64,000 bases of DNA from Nonlabens xylanidelens (GTDB taxonomy: Bacteria > Bacteroidota > Bacteroidia > Flavobacteriales > Flavobacteriaceae), in assembly GCF_002934445.1 (NCBI RefSeq), contig NZ_PTJE01000007.1, forward strand, positions 62,001 to 126,000, in the 5' to 3' direction. A program made the translations under genes and the position numbers. Shown one piece after another: positions 41,714 to 49,445 of this stretch. The notes under the pieces are model-generated. The model had not been told where the DNA came from. It searched no databases and saw nothing but the letters and a program-made list of their open reading frames with translations. Every line of letters begins with the position of its first letter. Position 1 is the stretch's first letter.

Positions 41714-42907
41714 CTATCGTGTGATTTTAAAAATACCTTTCCCCTCTACACTTATATAAATAAAACCATCGGGCCCTATTTTTACATTGCGTAGACGTCC
41801 TATACCGTCTACTATTTTTTCTCTTTTTGTAACTGCATTATCATTTACATAAAGCATTTCTAAGTATTGAAATTTTAAAGAACCTACTAAGTAATTTCCA
41901 TTCCAGTCGCCATAAGCCGTGTTATCTAGAATAGCAAATCCGCTAGGTGCAATACTAGGTACCCAATAATAGAAAGGTTGTTCCATTCCTTGCTTGGCAG
42001 TACTTTCGGCAAATTTTCCACCGCCATAGTTCTCACCATAGCTTATTACTGGCCAGCCATAATTGCGACCAGGTTTGACAAAATTTATCTCGTCACCACC
42101 TTGTGGACCATGTTCATGACTCACTATTTTACCTGTTTTAGGATGTACGGTCATCCCTTGCGGATTTCTATTTCCATAAGTAAAAGCAGCAGTTTTTGCA
42201 CCAGCTATATCTATAAAAGGGTTATCAGCAGGCACGCTACCATCGTCATGCAGTCTGTATATTTTACCACCATCGCGACTCAAATCCTGCGGATTCACAT
42301 CTCGTTCTCCGCGCTCACCTATAGAAAAGTATAAATAACCATCACTATCCCAAGCAAATCGAGAGCCAAAATGCTGTCCTTTTCTAGTATTAGGTGTCGC
42401 TTTGTAAAGTACTTTTAAATCTGTTAATTGATCGTTTTTAAGAACAGCCGCAGCAATAGCCGTGTTCCCGCCAGATCCTTCACCCTCAGAACTTGCATAA
42501 GAAATGTAAATGCGCCCATTTTTATCAAATTCTGGATGTGTTATTACATCGAGTAAACCACCTTGACCACGTAAATATACCTCAGGTAAACCAGTGATTT
42601 CTATAGATTTTGTACCATTATATCGATAGAGTTTTCCTTCTTTTTCTGTGTAGATAAGATCACCATTAGGCAACCATGTCATTCCCCAGGCATTGTTTAA
42701 TCCCTCAATTACAGGTGTAACCGTATACTTTTTTTGATCTTCAATAAGTGGTATGTTTTCAACAAGTGGTACTTGTTGATTACTATTTATACTAGTAATG
42801 GTGTTGCTATTAGTCTGTATAGCCACAATAGCTTCATTTGATTTAGATTCATTTTTACAACTTAAAACAAGAGTAGCAAGTAGTAAAAGAGTGAAGAGAT
42901 GTTTCAT
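41714..42907 (-). CDS. PQQ-dependent soluble-type sugar dehydrogenase, lipoprotein
   Basis: The 397-residue protein has signal L-L-L-L-A-T-L-V-L-S-C (Cys17). The GSDH/HHIP-type beta-propeller (~60-395) shows G-L-N-N-A-W-G-M-T-W-L-P-N-G-D-L, F-G-S-R-F-A-W-D-S-D-G-Y-L-Y, T-Y-G-N-R-N-P-Q-G, S-H-E-H-G-P-Q-G-G-D-E-I and N-Y-G-W-P. The G-S-R, R-N-P-Q-G and E-H-G-P motifs bind PQQ and calcium in aldose sugar dehydrogenases. It oxidises sugars in the periplasm or at the cell surface and may pass electrons to the nearby cytochrome c. No PQQ synthesis genes are in the window. Confidence 0.9.
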   Translation of the reverse strand: MKHLFTLLLLATLVLSCKNESKSNEAIVAIQTNSNTITSINSNQQVPLVENIPLIEDQKKYTVTPVIEGLNNAWGMTWLPNGDLIYTEKEGKLYRYNGTKSIEITGLPEVYLRGQGGLLDVITHPEFDKNGRIYISYASSEGEGSGGNTAIAAAVLKNDQLTDLKVLYKATPNTRKGQHFGSRFAWDSDGYLYFSIGERGERDVNPQDLSRDGGKIYRLHDDGSVPADNPFIDIAGAKTAAFTYGNRNPQGMTVHPKTGKIVSHEHGPQGGDEINFVKPGRNYGWPVISYGENYGGGKFAESTAKQGMEQPFYYWVPSIAPSGFAILDNTAYGDWNGNYLVGSLKFQYLEMLYVNDNAVTKREKIVDGIGRLRNVKIGPDGFIYISVEGKGIFKITR

Positions 42908-42964
42908 AATCAGTAATTTGGCTTAAAAATAATTGTTACCAGCTGCCAAAACGTTAATAAAAGT

Positions 42965-42993
42965 AAAAATCCCTTAGCGCTAACTAAGGGATT
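42965..42993 (-). terminator. Terminator at the end of the micro-ORF cluster
   Basis: A perfect 10-bp stem, AATCCCTTAG (42968-42977) with CTAAGGGATT (42984-42993), has a 6-nt loop. On the minus strand a T-run (42965-42969) follows. It overlaps the stop of the last micro-ORF. Confidence 0.8.
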
Positions 42994-43088
42994 CAGTTGT
43001 TTTTGGTGGTTTTGTGAAGTCTATCAGGCAAAGTAAAAAGATGTAAGAAGGCTAATTCAAAATTATCTAGATGTCTTTGCGGCTTCAT
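42993..43088 (-). CDS. Micro-ORF C (31 residues), third of a tandem set
   Basis: It begins M-K-P-Q-R-H-L-D-N-F and has the amphipathic stretch E-L-A-F-L-H-L-F. ATG starts 5 nt after the stop of micro-ORF B and ends at the terminator stem. Not recognised; translation unproven. Confidence 0.4.
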   Translation of the reverse strand: MKPQRHLDNFELAFLHLFTLPDRLHKTTKNN

Positions 43089-43093
43089 GCTGC

Positions 43094-43222
43094 CTAGCAT
43101 AAAAAGAAGGTATTTGTTGCTTCCATGTTTTCATTAAAAGGGTTATTCTCATCTATAGATCTATTTCTAGATAGGATAGGAAAGTCAGAGTTAAGGCTCA
43201 ATATTTTTTGTGAAATTTTCAT
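43094..43222 (-). CDS. Micro-ORF B (42 residues), second of a tandem set
   Basis: It begins M-K-I-S-Q-K-I-L-S-L-N-S-D-F and ends in the hydrophobic T-F-F-L-C with one C-terminal Cys. The N-terminal M-K-(I/T)-S is shared with micro-ORF A. No signal peptide. It could be a small regulatory or precursor peptide; not recognised. Confidence 0.45.
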   Translation of the reverse strand: MKISQKILSLNSDFPILSRNRSIDENNPFNENMEATNTFFLC

Positions 43223-43251
43223 AATAAAAGTTTTAAGAGTTGAGGTTTAAA

Positions 43252-43359
43252 TTATCTATAACGACGTCTAGAGTTCCATGAATCAGAAAAAGTAGTTGCA
43301 TTGCTTGTTCTGTTAGTAGTCTGTTGGTTTCCGTTTAAAAATCCTGTTGAAGTTTTCAT
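43252..43359 (-). CDS. Micro-ORF A (35 residues), first of a tandem set
   Basis: It begins M-K-T-S-T-G-F-L-N-G-N, is rich in Thr, Ser and Asn, and ends in a basic W-N-S-R-R-R-Y-R. The composition is unusual for random AT-rich DNA. It starts 29 nt before micro-ORF B. Not recognised. Confidence 0.45.
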   Translation of the reverse strand: MKTSTGFLNGNQQTTNRTSNATTFSDSWNSRRRYR

Positions 43360-43499
43360 AATATTGTTATTTTGTGGTTATATCTAATAGACGACCACGC
43401 TTTTCAATTGTTACAGTAAAATAAACAAATAATATTCGAATTTAATTTATAATACTGTTATTCAGTTGTTTGTGCTGCTAATATTTTTAGCTATAAAAT

Positions 43500-43533
43500 A
43501 AAAAAGCGATTCTTTTTAGTAAAGAATCGCTTT
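43500..43533 (-). terminator. Terminator of the BlaI-M56 operon
   Basis: A perfect 13-bp stem, AAAGCGATTCTTT (43503-43515) with AAAGAATCGCTTT (43521-43533), has a 5-nt loop and a T-run on the minus strand. Confidence 0.88.
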
Positions 43534-43547
43534 GATTGTGTTTGTTT

Positions 43548-43563
43548 CGCTTTCGCGAAAGCG
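43548..43563. repeat. Dispersed palindrome, exact copy
   Basis: CGCTTTCGCGAAAGCG, 13 bp past the stop of the M56/TonB gene and before its terminator. Confidence 0.95.
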
Positions 43564-43576
43564 GAATAAGTACCGT

Positions 43577-45250
43577 TTATTCCTTTATTTCAAAAATGAT
43601 AGGTAAAGCATAAATAGTGGTTACTGCTTTTCCTTTTTGCTTACCAGGAATCATTTTTGGTAGTTTGTTAATTACACGGGCAGCCTCATTTTGTAGCTCA
43701 ATGCTTTTAGCTTTAGACTGTACACCTGTGACATTACCATTTTTATCGATTTTGAATTGAACCGCAATTTTATGGCGTCCTGGTAAGTCTTTTGCAATCT
43801 CTGTATTGAAATTCTCATTCACAAATGAAGTGATTTTATCTACGGTACATTTTTTAATTTCTACTTGCGTACCAGTGCAGTCTTCAAAATGAGGTACTTC
43901 TTCTAATTTAGAAAAAGGAATATCAAAATCAACCGCTTCAATACCATCATTGTAACCATCAGTATATGAATGAGTAGTATTAGGGTAGTTGATTGATATA
44001 TATTTCACAAAATTTGCATATTCCTTTTTTGTCATATTTAAATGATATTCCAAAGGGAAACCATCAAATCTCACATCTTTATCAAAAGGGCTTTCATGAG
44101 CGCTTATTATACCGGTATTATCTATATCATCAAGGATAATAGTTGTTCCGTTTTTCATTAGAATAGGAAAAAGAGTCGCTAATTTTCTTATTTTAATAGA
44201 GTCTTCTTTTTTTATTTCAAAAGAATTATTGTTTACAATTTCTTCTATAAATTTTTTATCTTCTTTACTTATATTAAGATAATAATCTTTTAGACCAGCT
44301 TTAAATTCAGATCGTTTTACAATCCCATAATTATTAGAGTCGTCTAGAACTATAGTTTCTTCTATAAATTCTGGCTCTTCATTACAAGCTGTAAAAATCA
44401 AACTACCCAATACTATAGGCAGTAAGAAAGCTAGTTTAAATAAAGCTTTTGCGGTACTTTTCTTTTTTTGTAACATAAGGATTCGGTTTTTTAAAAGTGA
44501 TTTATTGAAATAAGAACTAGCAAGTGAAAATTGTTCTGTGCCAAAAACAGTTTTTAATAAAGACTCTTGATAGGTTATTGATTCTTGATTTTTAATTAGA
44601 ACATCATCCACGATGTATTCATGGACTTGTTTTAATTCTTTTTGTGCGATATAACAAATAGGGTGGAACCAGAAAATGATTTTATACACCTCAAAAGCCA
44701 TCAGGTCCCAAGAATGGCATTGTTTTACATGGATAATTTCATGATTTAGTATTTCATCTACCTTTTTAGAATCTAGATTTTCATCTATCACTATATTTTT
44801 AAAAAATGAAAAAGCAGTAAGTTTTTGAGATGTTTTAGTGATCCATATTCCATCTTTGAAATGAGTTGTTCCTAACCTAATAATCTCTTTTATGCTAGAC
44901 ACATTATATAGAAAAAAGAGAAGACTGATAAATGCACCTATACTATATATACTCACGGCGATCATTTTGTAATCAATAGGTTTTGATGTCTTTATGGTAA
45001 TAGGTTGTTCACTTATCATAGATACATTACCTATATCTACCGATGCGAGTGGTACTACCTCATCGATTACCGTTGGAGTCATGTCTATAGAAAAAGGCGC
45101 GCTCAAAAACGGAATGGTTATGCTAAGCAAAGGAATAGCTAGTAAATAAGCTCTATTCCATTGAAAAAACGTTTCTTTTCTTAGAAAAAGATGGTAAACA
45201 CCATATAATAATACGGCAAGTAAAGAGCTGTGTAAGATATGTTGTATCAT
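43577..45250 (-). CDS. M56-family (BlaR1-like) membrane peptidase with TonB-type C-terminal domain
   Basis: The 557-residue protein has N-terminal membrane helices (about 3-20, 35-52, 90-115). An M56 peptidase domain with zinc motif H-E-I-I-H (~169-173) and the later H-E-Y-I-V-D-D follows, then another helix near 270-290 that reads like a lipobox (L-I-F-T-A-C). The C-terminal TonB-like domain (~465-557) contains V-Q-F-K-I-D-K-N-G-N-V-T-G-V. BlaR1/MecR1 relatives sense a cell-wall signal and cleave the BlaI repressor. The TonB-type end is common in Bacteroidota M56 proteins. It lies downstream of a second M56 gene and blaI. Confidence 0.85.
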   Translation of the reverse strand: MIQHILHSSLLAVLLYGVYHLFLRKETFFQWNRAYLLAIPLLSITIPFLSAPFSIDMTPTVIDEVVPLASVDIGNVSMISEQPITIKTSKPIDYKMIAVSIYSIGAFISLLFFLYNVSSIKEIIRLGTTHFKDGIWITKTSQKLTAFSFFKNIVIDENLDSKKVDEILNHEIIHVKQCHSWDLMAFEVYKIIFWFHPICYIAQKELKQVHEYIVDDVLIKNQESITYQESLLKTVFGTEQFSLASSYFNKSLLKNRILMLQKKKSTAKALFKLAFLLPIVLGSLIFTACNEEPEFIEETIVLDDSNNYGIVKRSEFKAGLKDYYLNISKEDKKFIEEIVNNNSFEIKKEDSIKIRKLATLFPILMKNGTTIILDDIDNTGIISAHESPFDKDVRFDGFPLEYHLNMTKKEYANFVKYISINYPNTTHSYTDGYNDGIEAVDFDIPFSKLEEVPHFEDCTGTQVEIKKCTVDKITSFVNENFNTEIAKDLPGRHKIAVQFKIDKNGNVTGVQSKAKSIELQNEAARVINKLPKMIPGKQKGKAVTTIYALPIIFEIKE

Positions 45251-45267
45251 GATTTTATTTTAAATTC

Positions 45268-45283
45268 CGCTTTCGCAAAAGCG
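45268..45283. repeat. Dispersed palindrome, one-mismatch copy
   Basis: CGCTTTCGCAAAAGCG, 17 bp before the start of the downstream M56 gene. The symmetry of the flanks extends to TTC/GAA. Confidence 0.85.
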
Positions 45284-45335
45284 GAATAATAATTTTAATT
45301 ATGGAGCAAATCAATTTTCTGTAGTTAATGGATAG

Positions 45336-46604
45336 TTAGTTTTTAGGATTTACAGATATTTTCATATTTGAGGTATCGATACTATCGTTTAGCCATTTTA
45401 TAAATTCTAGATACTCCTTACTATTTATATCTTTTGCCTTTAAACTTTTTAAAATAGCATCATCCATTTTTCTATTAGATGCGATACTATCTAATTCTAA
45501 TTGAAAAGCAATTCCTTCTGGGGAATTTATATATGCTTCATGATCGTAAGGTTCTCCTTTATATATTTGAGCATATTCATCACCTTCTTCAAATGAATAT
45601 CCACTGATAGTTAATTTTTCCAAAGCTTCCATATCTTTAAAACTTATAGAATCAGTTTTTTTAAGTGTTTCTTGAAGGTTACTTATTTGTTCTTCAAGAC
45701 TCATTTCTTTCTCTTTTGCAGTAGTACATGAGGTATAAACAACGGTAGAAAGTAGTAGTATTAATAGAGTTGCATATCGTATTTTGGAAATTTTAGGTGT
45801 AGATTCTTTGTGTAACATAGATATTCTAGTTTTAATGGTTTTAAAATTGAAAAACATATTGGCAAATGATATAGAATTGGTATCAAAGGTTTCCTTTAAT
45901 AAAAGCTGAGCATAGTTTTTAGTTCCTACTTGTTGTGCAACAGCACGATCTGCTAGAAGTTCGTGCGTTAATTTTAAACGGTTTAAAAAGAGGTAATGAA
46001 ATGGTTGAAACCACATTACGATACCTAACAATTGAAAGAAAATCAAGTCAAAATGATGGTTCTGCTCGATATATACTTGCTCATGAGCGATTATTGACTC
46101 TAGATCTTCATTTTTTATTTGATCACCTATTAAAATAGAGCCTACAAATGACAGTGCTATTTTACTATCATTGATTTGATAGTATCTAACACCGTTAAGT
46201 TTTTTTAAGGTTCCTTTATTTTTCACCTTTTTTAAATTATAATATGATTTTATAAAATAAGTCAGAGATATACCTACTCCTAATAAGTAAACCCACCACC
46301 AAGAAAAAGTAATTGAACCTTCTTCTTTAGTCTTCAATTCAGTAGGAATTTCAATAGCTTGATAATCTACAGGACTTATGTTAAGCTCTTCTTGTATTGT
46401 AGAATTTTGAAATAGAACTTCTTCTGCAATTGGTTCTTGATTCAAAGAATCAATATTTATAAGAGGGATAAACCATAATATTACTGGAACGATCAAAAGA
46501 TAGGAGCGATTGCTATTTAAAAAAGTGGTTGTTTTAAGAAGCAATTCATATATGGCAAATGCACAAACATGTAATATGAGAACAGTTAATAAGTAGTCTA
46601 TCAT
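45336..46604 (-). CDS. M56-like membrane protein with altered zinc motif
   Basis: The 422-residue protein has several N-terminal helices (about 3-20, 33-50, 98-118) and an M56-like domain. The zinc motif reads H-E-Q-V-Y (~174-178), where the family has HExxH, so the second His is Tyr. The downstream H-E-L-L-A-D-R is kept. A helix near 275-292 ends with S-C-T-T-A-K, and a polar C-terminal region without TonB domain follows. It may be a non-catalytic sensor partner of the second M56 protein. Its start overlaps the blaI stop by 4 nt, so the two are translationally coupled. Confidence 0.8.
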   Translation of the reverse strand: MIDYLLTVLILHVCAFAIYELLLKTTTFLNSNRSYLLIVPVILWFIPLINIDSLNQEPIAEEVLFQNSTIQEELNISPVDYQAIEIPTELKTKEEGSITFSWWWVYLLGVGISLTYFIKSYYNLKKVKNKGTLKKLNGVRYYQINDSKIALSFVGSILIGDQIKNEDLESIIAHEQVYIEQNHHFDLIFFQLLGIVMWFQPFHYLFLNRLKLTHELLADRAVAQQVGTKNYAQLLLKETFDTNSISFANMFFNFKTIKTRISMLHKESTPKISKIRYATLLILLLSTVVYTSCTTAKEKEMSLEEQISNLQETLKKTDSISFKDMEALEKLTISGYSFEEGDEYAQIYKGEPYDHEAYINSPEGIAFQLELDSIASNRKMDDAILKSLKAKDINSKEYLEFIKWLNDSIDTSNMKISVNPKN

Positions 46605-46963
46605 GATTTCTTTTTATTAATATCATTTAATATCTCTTCTAGATCTTGTACGCTTAGGTCTTCTTGTTCCATAAAAAACGAAACCATATTTTTAAAAGAA
46701 CCTTTAAAATAATTACTAGCTAGTTTTCCGGCAGTGGCAGCAGTGTAGGTTTCTTTATTTACTTTAGGAAAATAGATATGTCCACGACCTTCTTTGCGAT
46801 AATCCACAAAACCTTTGTTTTCTAAAATTCTAATTATGGTAGAAACGGTATTGTAGGCAGGTTTAGGAGATTTCATTTTTTCTATAATGTTCGCTACGTT
46901 TGCTTCTTTAAGCGACCATAGGTGTTGCATTATCTCTTCTTCGGCAGTGGTGAGTGTTTTCAT
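46601..46963 (-). CDS. BlaI/MecI-family winged-helix repressor
   Basis: The 120-residue protein has a winged-helix domain: T-T-A-E-E-E-I-M-Q-H-L-W, A-N-V-A-N-I-I-E-K-M, Y-N-T-V-S-T-I-I-R-I-L-E-N-K-G-F-V and G-R-G-H-I-Y-F. A C-terminal dimerisation helix pair follows (V-S-F-F-M-E-Q-E-D-L-S). Family members bind paired operators as dimers and are inactivated by cleavage by a BlaR1-type peptidase. Two M56 genes follow with 4-nt coupling. Three matching operators lie just upstream (46968-47025), strongly suggesting autoregulation. No beta-lactamase gene is nearby. Confidence 0.92.
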   Translation of the reverse strand: MKTLTTAEEEIMQHLWSLKEANVANIIEKMKSPKPAYNTVSTIIRILENKGFVDYRKEGRGHIYFPKVNKETYTAATAGKLASNYFKGSFKNMVSFFMEQEDLSVQDLEEILNDINKKKS

Positions 46964-46967
46964 ATTT

Positions 46968-46983
46968 AACTAAGTTCTTAGTT
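46968..46983. promoter_or_regulatory. Probable BlaI-type operator O1
   Basis: AACTAA-GTTC-TTAGTT, an inverted repeat of AACTAA with a 4-nt spacer, 4 bp before the blaI-like start codon. Confidence 0.75.
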
Positions 46984-46991
46984 CAAAATTA

Positions 46992-47007
46992 AACTAACTA
47001 TTTAGTT
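46992..47007. promoter_or_regulatory. Probable BlaI-type operator O2
   Basis: AACTAA-CTAT-TTAGTT, the same inverted repeat as O1, 8 bp from it. With O3 it forms a perfect 34-bp palindrome (46992-47025). Confidence 0.8.
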
Positions 47008-47009
47008 TA

Positions 47010-47025
47010 AACTAAATAGTTAGTT
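47010..47025. promoter_or_regulatory. Probable BlaI-type operator O3
   Basis: AACTAA-ATAG-TTAGTT, 2 bp from O2. Its position, 78 bp before lemA, means the repressor could also affect the divergent gene. Confidence 0.75.
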
Positions 47026-47103
47026 ATAAATTTAATAAAGTGACTTATTTCTTCTTTTTTATAAATATTAAAAGCAGTATTTTGCGATGTAATAAACTAT
47101 GAC

Positions 47104-47694
47104 ATGAGCAAATCAACCGCATTAATTATCCTAATAGTCTTTGTAATCATAACAAGTCCTTTTTGTTTTGTAGGCTTCATTATCGTTTTGTTTTTATACA
47201 ATAGTATAGTTAGACAAAAGAATAGGGTAGGCATGAGTTATAGCGGTATAGATGTGGTTCTTAAAAAACGATATGACCTGGTGCCTAATCTAGTAGCTAG
47301 TGTAAAAGAATACATGAGTCATGAAAAGGAGTTGTTTGAAAAGATCACTTCATTAAGAAGTAAAATTCCTAATGCTACTTCTAAAGAAGAGCGTTTTGAA
47401 ATGGAAAATCAAATGTCACAACTTCTAGGAGGCATCAATGTATCGTTAGAGAACTATCCAGATTTAAAATCTAGTGAGAACATGATACAACTGCAAAGAA
47501 CTCTTACAGAGATGGAAGAACAAATAAGTGCGGCAAGAAGAGCTTATAATTCTAATGTTTTAGCACTTAATGATAAAATAGTAACTGTACCTTCTAATGT
47601 CTTGGCTGCATTTTTAGAATATAAACCTGCTATTTATTTTGAAACAACTGATTCTGAAAAGATTAATCCAAACGTTTCATCCCTATTTAGATAA
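47104..47694 (+). CDS. LemA family protein
   Basis: The 196-residue protein has one N-terminal membrane helix (about 6-30) followed by a long helical domain. The LemA signatures are S-Y-S-G-I-D-V-V-L-K-K-R-Y-D-L-V-P-N-L-V, Y-P-D-L-K-S-S-E-N and A-A-R-R-A-Y-N-S. LemA proteins are conserved membrane proteins of uncertain function, sometimes linked to envelope stress. The DUF3137 gene follows after 6 nt, a common pairing. It shares its upstream region with the BlaI-like gene. Confidence 0.9.
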   Translation: MSKSTALIILIVFVIITSPFCFVGFIIVLFLYNSIVRQKNRVGMSYSGIDVVLKKRYDLVPNLVASVKEYMSHEKELFEKITSLRSKIPNATSKEERFEMENQMSQLLGGINVSLENYPDLKSSENMIQLQRTLTEMEEQISAARRAYNSNVLALNDKIVTVPSNVLAAFLEYKPAIYFETTDSEKINPNVSSLFR

Positions 47695-47700
47695 AATAAT

Positions 47701-48765
47701 ATGAGATCTGAATTAATAGAGTTACTTCGTCAAAATTCTATTCAATTAGAAAAAAAGAGAAGGAAACTTAAACCGCTTGCTTTGTTATACGGTTTTACTG
47801 TTGTACCTATTCGTTTTTTATTAAAAGTGGCGGCAGTTTTAATTGTTATTATAGGGCTTTTTTTTCCTCCTATTGTGTTATGGTTATTCTTAATAGGAGC
47901 TATTTATATAGGATTAATTTTTATACCTAACCCTAAGGAAATTTATCACGATTATATAAAGGAAGGTATTTTACCAGAAATTTTTAAGGCAGTTAATTCA
48001 AATTACAAATATGAGCCTTTTGGTTATAATCAAGAAGATTTACACAGTAGTGGTTTTTTTAATAAAACTTTTTTTAGAAATAATGTAAGAATCACAGGTG
48101 AGGATCGAGTAAAAGGTGTGATAGAAAATGTAGAAGTTGATTTCAATGAAATTTCATTTTTCAGAGAAGATATTAATTGGCCAAAGTCAATAGGTGTTTT
48201 TTTATTAATAATTTTTTTATTACCTGTCATTATTTTCAGGTTGATTACTAGTGAAGGTGGTGATATTAATGCAGGTTGTGGTGGTTCATTATTTGTACGA
48301 GATACTATTCAATACTACAGAGGACTTTTTTTGTGTGCGGATTTTAATAAAAACTTTGAGGGTAATGTAATTATGATGCCCAAAAGTATTGAAAGTAAGT
48401 GGGATAGATTTACTGATTCTGTTTTTGGATCTTCGTTTTCTAAAATTCAAATAGAAAACCAGTTAATAAATAGTAAATATTCTATTTACACAACTAATTT
48501 GCAAACAGGGTTCTACGTATTGTCTCCTAATTTAATTGAAGCCATTGCTCAAATAATTGAAACTGAAAAGGTGTTACCTATGATTTCTTTTAATTCTGGT
48601 AAAATTTATATGAGTATACCATGGAATCGAGATTATTTTAGTGTAAATATAAATAAATCAGTAGAAGGAGTAGAATATTTTACTAACTATATTGATGATA
48701 TTCAGTCTTTTGAGAAAATAATAAAACATTTGAAATTAAATGTTAAGATATGGTCTAAAACCTAG
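47701..48765 (+). CDS. DUF3137 membrane protein
   Basis: The 354-residue protein has an N-terminal charged helix and two membrane helices (about 38-58 and 61-80). A cytosolic or periplasmic domain follows (~85-155) with Y-E-P-F-G-Y-N-Q-E-D, and another helix lies near 160-180. The C-terminal domain holds the DUF3137 pattern (F-E-G-N-V-I-M-M-P-K, S-K-Y-S-I-Y-T-T-N-L-Q-T-G). It is linked to lemA. Its stop codon and that of the convergent DUF2452 gene share the four bases CTAG (48762-48765). Function unknown. Confidence 0.82.
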   Translation: MRSELIELLRQNSIQLEKKRRKLKPLALLYGFTVVPIRFLLKVAAVLIVIIGLFFPPIVLWLFLIGAIYIGLIFIPNPKEIYHDYIKEGILPEIFKAVNSNYKYEPFGYNQEDLHSSGFFNKTFFRNNVRITGEDRVKGVIENVEVDFNEISFFREDINWPKSIGVFLLIIFLLPVIIFRLITSEGGDINAGCGGSLFVRDTIQYYRGLFLCADFNKNFEGNVIMMPKSIESKWDRFTDSVFGSSFSKIQIENQLINSKYSIYTTNLQTGFYVLSPNLIEAIAQIIETEKVLPMISFNSGKIYMSIPWNRDYFSVNINKSVEGVEYFTNYIDDIQSFEKIIKHLKLNVKIWSKT

Positions 48766-49173
48766 TCTTCCTTTTCTTCCCAGAGTTTTTCAGAAGTAAG
48801 TCTATAGGTACCCACAAAATCCCAAGAACATTCTGATGGATCTATGACAGATAAGAATGGCTGTCCATCTTTGTGTCCTTTATATAGATGATAAATTTCG
48901 CCTACTATAGGTTCAAAAGAGAATTTTGCTCCATAGATCAATTGGTTATCCTCAAATTTTTTAACCATAGCATCATATTGCTCTTTTAAGTTGGTCAAAT
49001 TGGGATTTGATCTCATGGTTGACTTTATTAATGTTAGTCTGTTTCCATGAGGTAATATCTGGAGTGGTAATTTTAGGAGCGGCAACACCGCTAGAATAGG
49101 GAAGAAGTGCCGCGTTATAAGTGCCTGTCTCTTCATCATATACTACGTAATCTGGTTTTTTATCCTCGCTCAT
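48762..49173 (-). pseudogene. DUF2452 protein gene with an apparent +1 frameshift
   Basis: Two overlapping minus-strand frames together make one DUF2452-type protein of about 135 residues. The first part (from ATG 49173) reads M-S-E-D-K-K-P-D-Y-V-V-Y-D, then A-A-L-L-P-Y-S-S-G, S-W-K-Q, and S-Q-F-D-Q-L-K before running into a stop. The second, shifted by one base, continues E-Q-Y-D-A-M-V-K-K-F, F-S-F-E-P-I-V-G-E-I-Y-H-L-Y. Removing one base from the four-T run at 48984-48987 restores a single frame. This may be a real mutation, a sequencing error or, less likely, programmed shifting. Function of DUF2452 is unknown. Confidence 0.78.
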
Positions 49174-49237
49174 ATTACAAATTTACGACTTGAAATTCTG
49201 TTTTGTAGAACATTAACATGAATTTCTTAAACAAAAA

Positions 49238-49265
49238 ATCGAGACAGATGCATCTGCCTCGATTA
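49238..49265 (-). terminator. Hairpin with T-run on the minus strand, upstream of the DUF2452 gene
   Basis: A 14-bp stem with one mismatch (49238-49251 with 49252-49265) is followed on the minus strand by six T. No minus-strand gene ends just before it, so its job is unclear. Confidence 0.5.
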
Positions 49266-49396
49266 TGTTAATTCATCAATCCCCTACAACTGATGAACTC
49301 CTATGCTAAATTACTGACAGATAAGGTTCTTACACACGGTGATTAGATGATTGTACTTTCTGATTCTATGAACGGTAAGGATGACTTGATGAAACT

Positions 49397-49412
49397 CGCT
49401 TTCGCGAAAGCG
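49397..49412. repeat. Dispersed palindrome, exact copy
   Basis: CGCTTTCGCGAAAGCG, 33 bp before the next plus-strand gene. A 22-codon plus-strand frame (49347-49415) ends in it as L-A-F-A-K-A-stop. Confidence 0.95.
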
Positions 49413-49445
49413 TAACAATTATCATTTTACCGATACATATAAAGT

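Larger units (their letters stand above)
42908..43576. other. 669-bp region with micro-ORFs, two hairpins and a palindrome
   Basis: It holds, from right to left, an exact palindrome copy, the terminator of the M56 operon, an AT-rich promoter-like stretch, three consecutive minus-strand micro-ORFs and a hairpin with a T-run on the minus strand. These are listed separately. Confidence 0.6.

Noticed and set aside
43577-46963. Beta-lactam resistance operon
   Set aside because: The BlaI and M56 genes fit a sensor/repressor pair, but no beta-lactamase or altered penicillin-binding protein lies in the window.
49347-49415. 22-residue plus-strand ORF ending in the palindrome
   Set aside because: Too short, with no promoter box or terminator; the stop is supplied by the GCG-TAAC flank of the repeat and the frame is probably chance.
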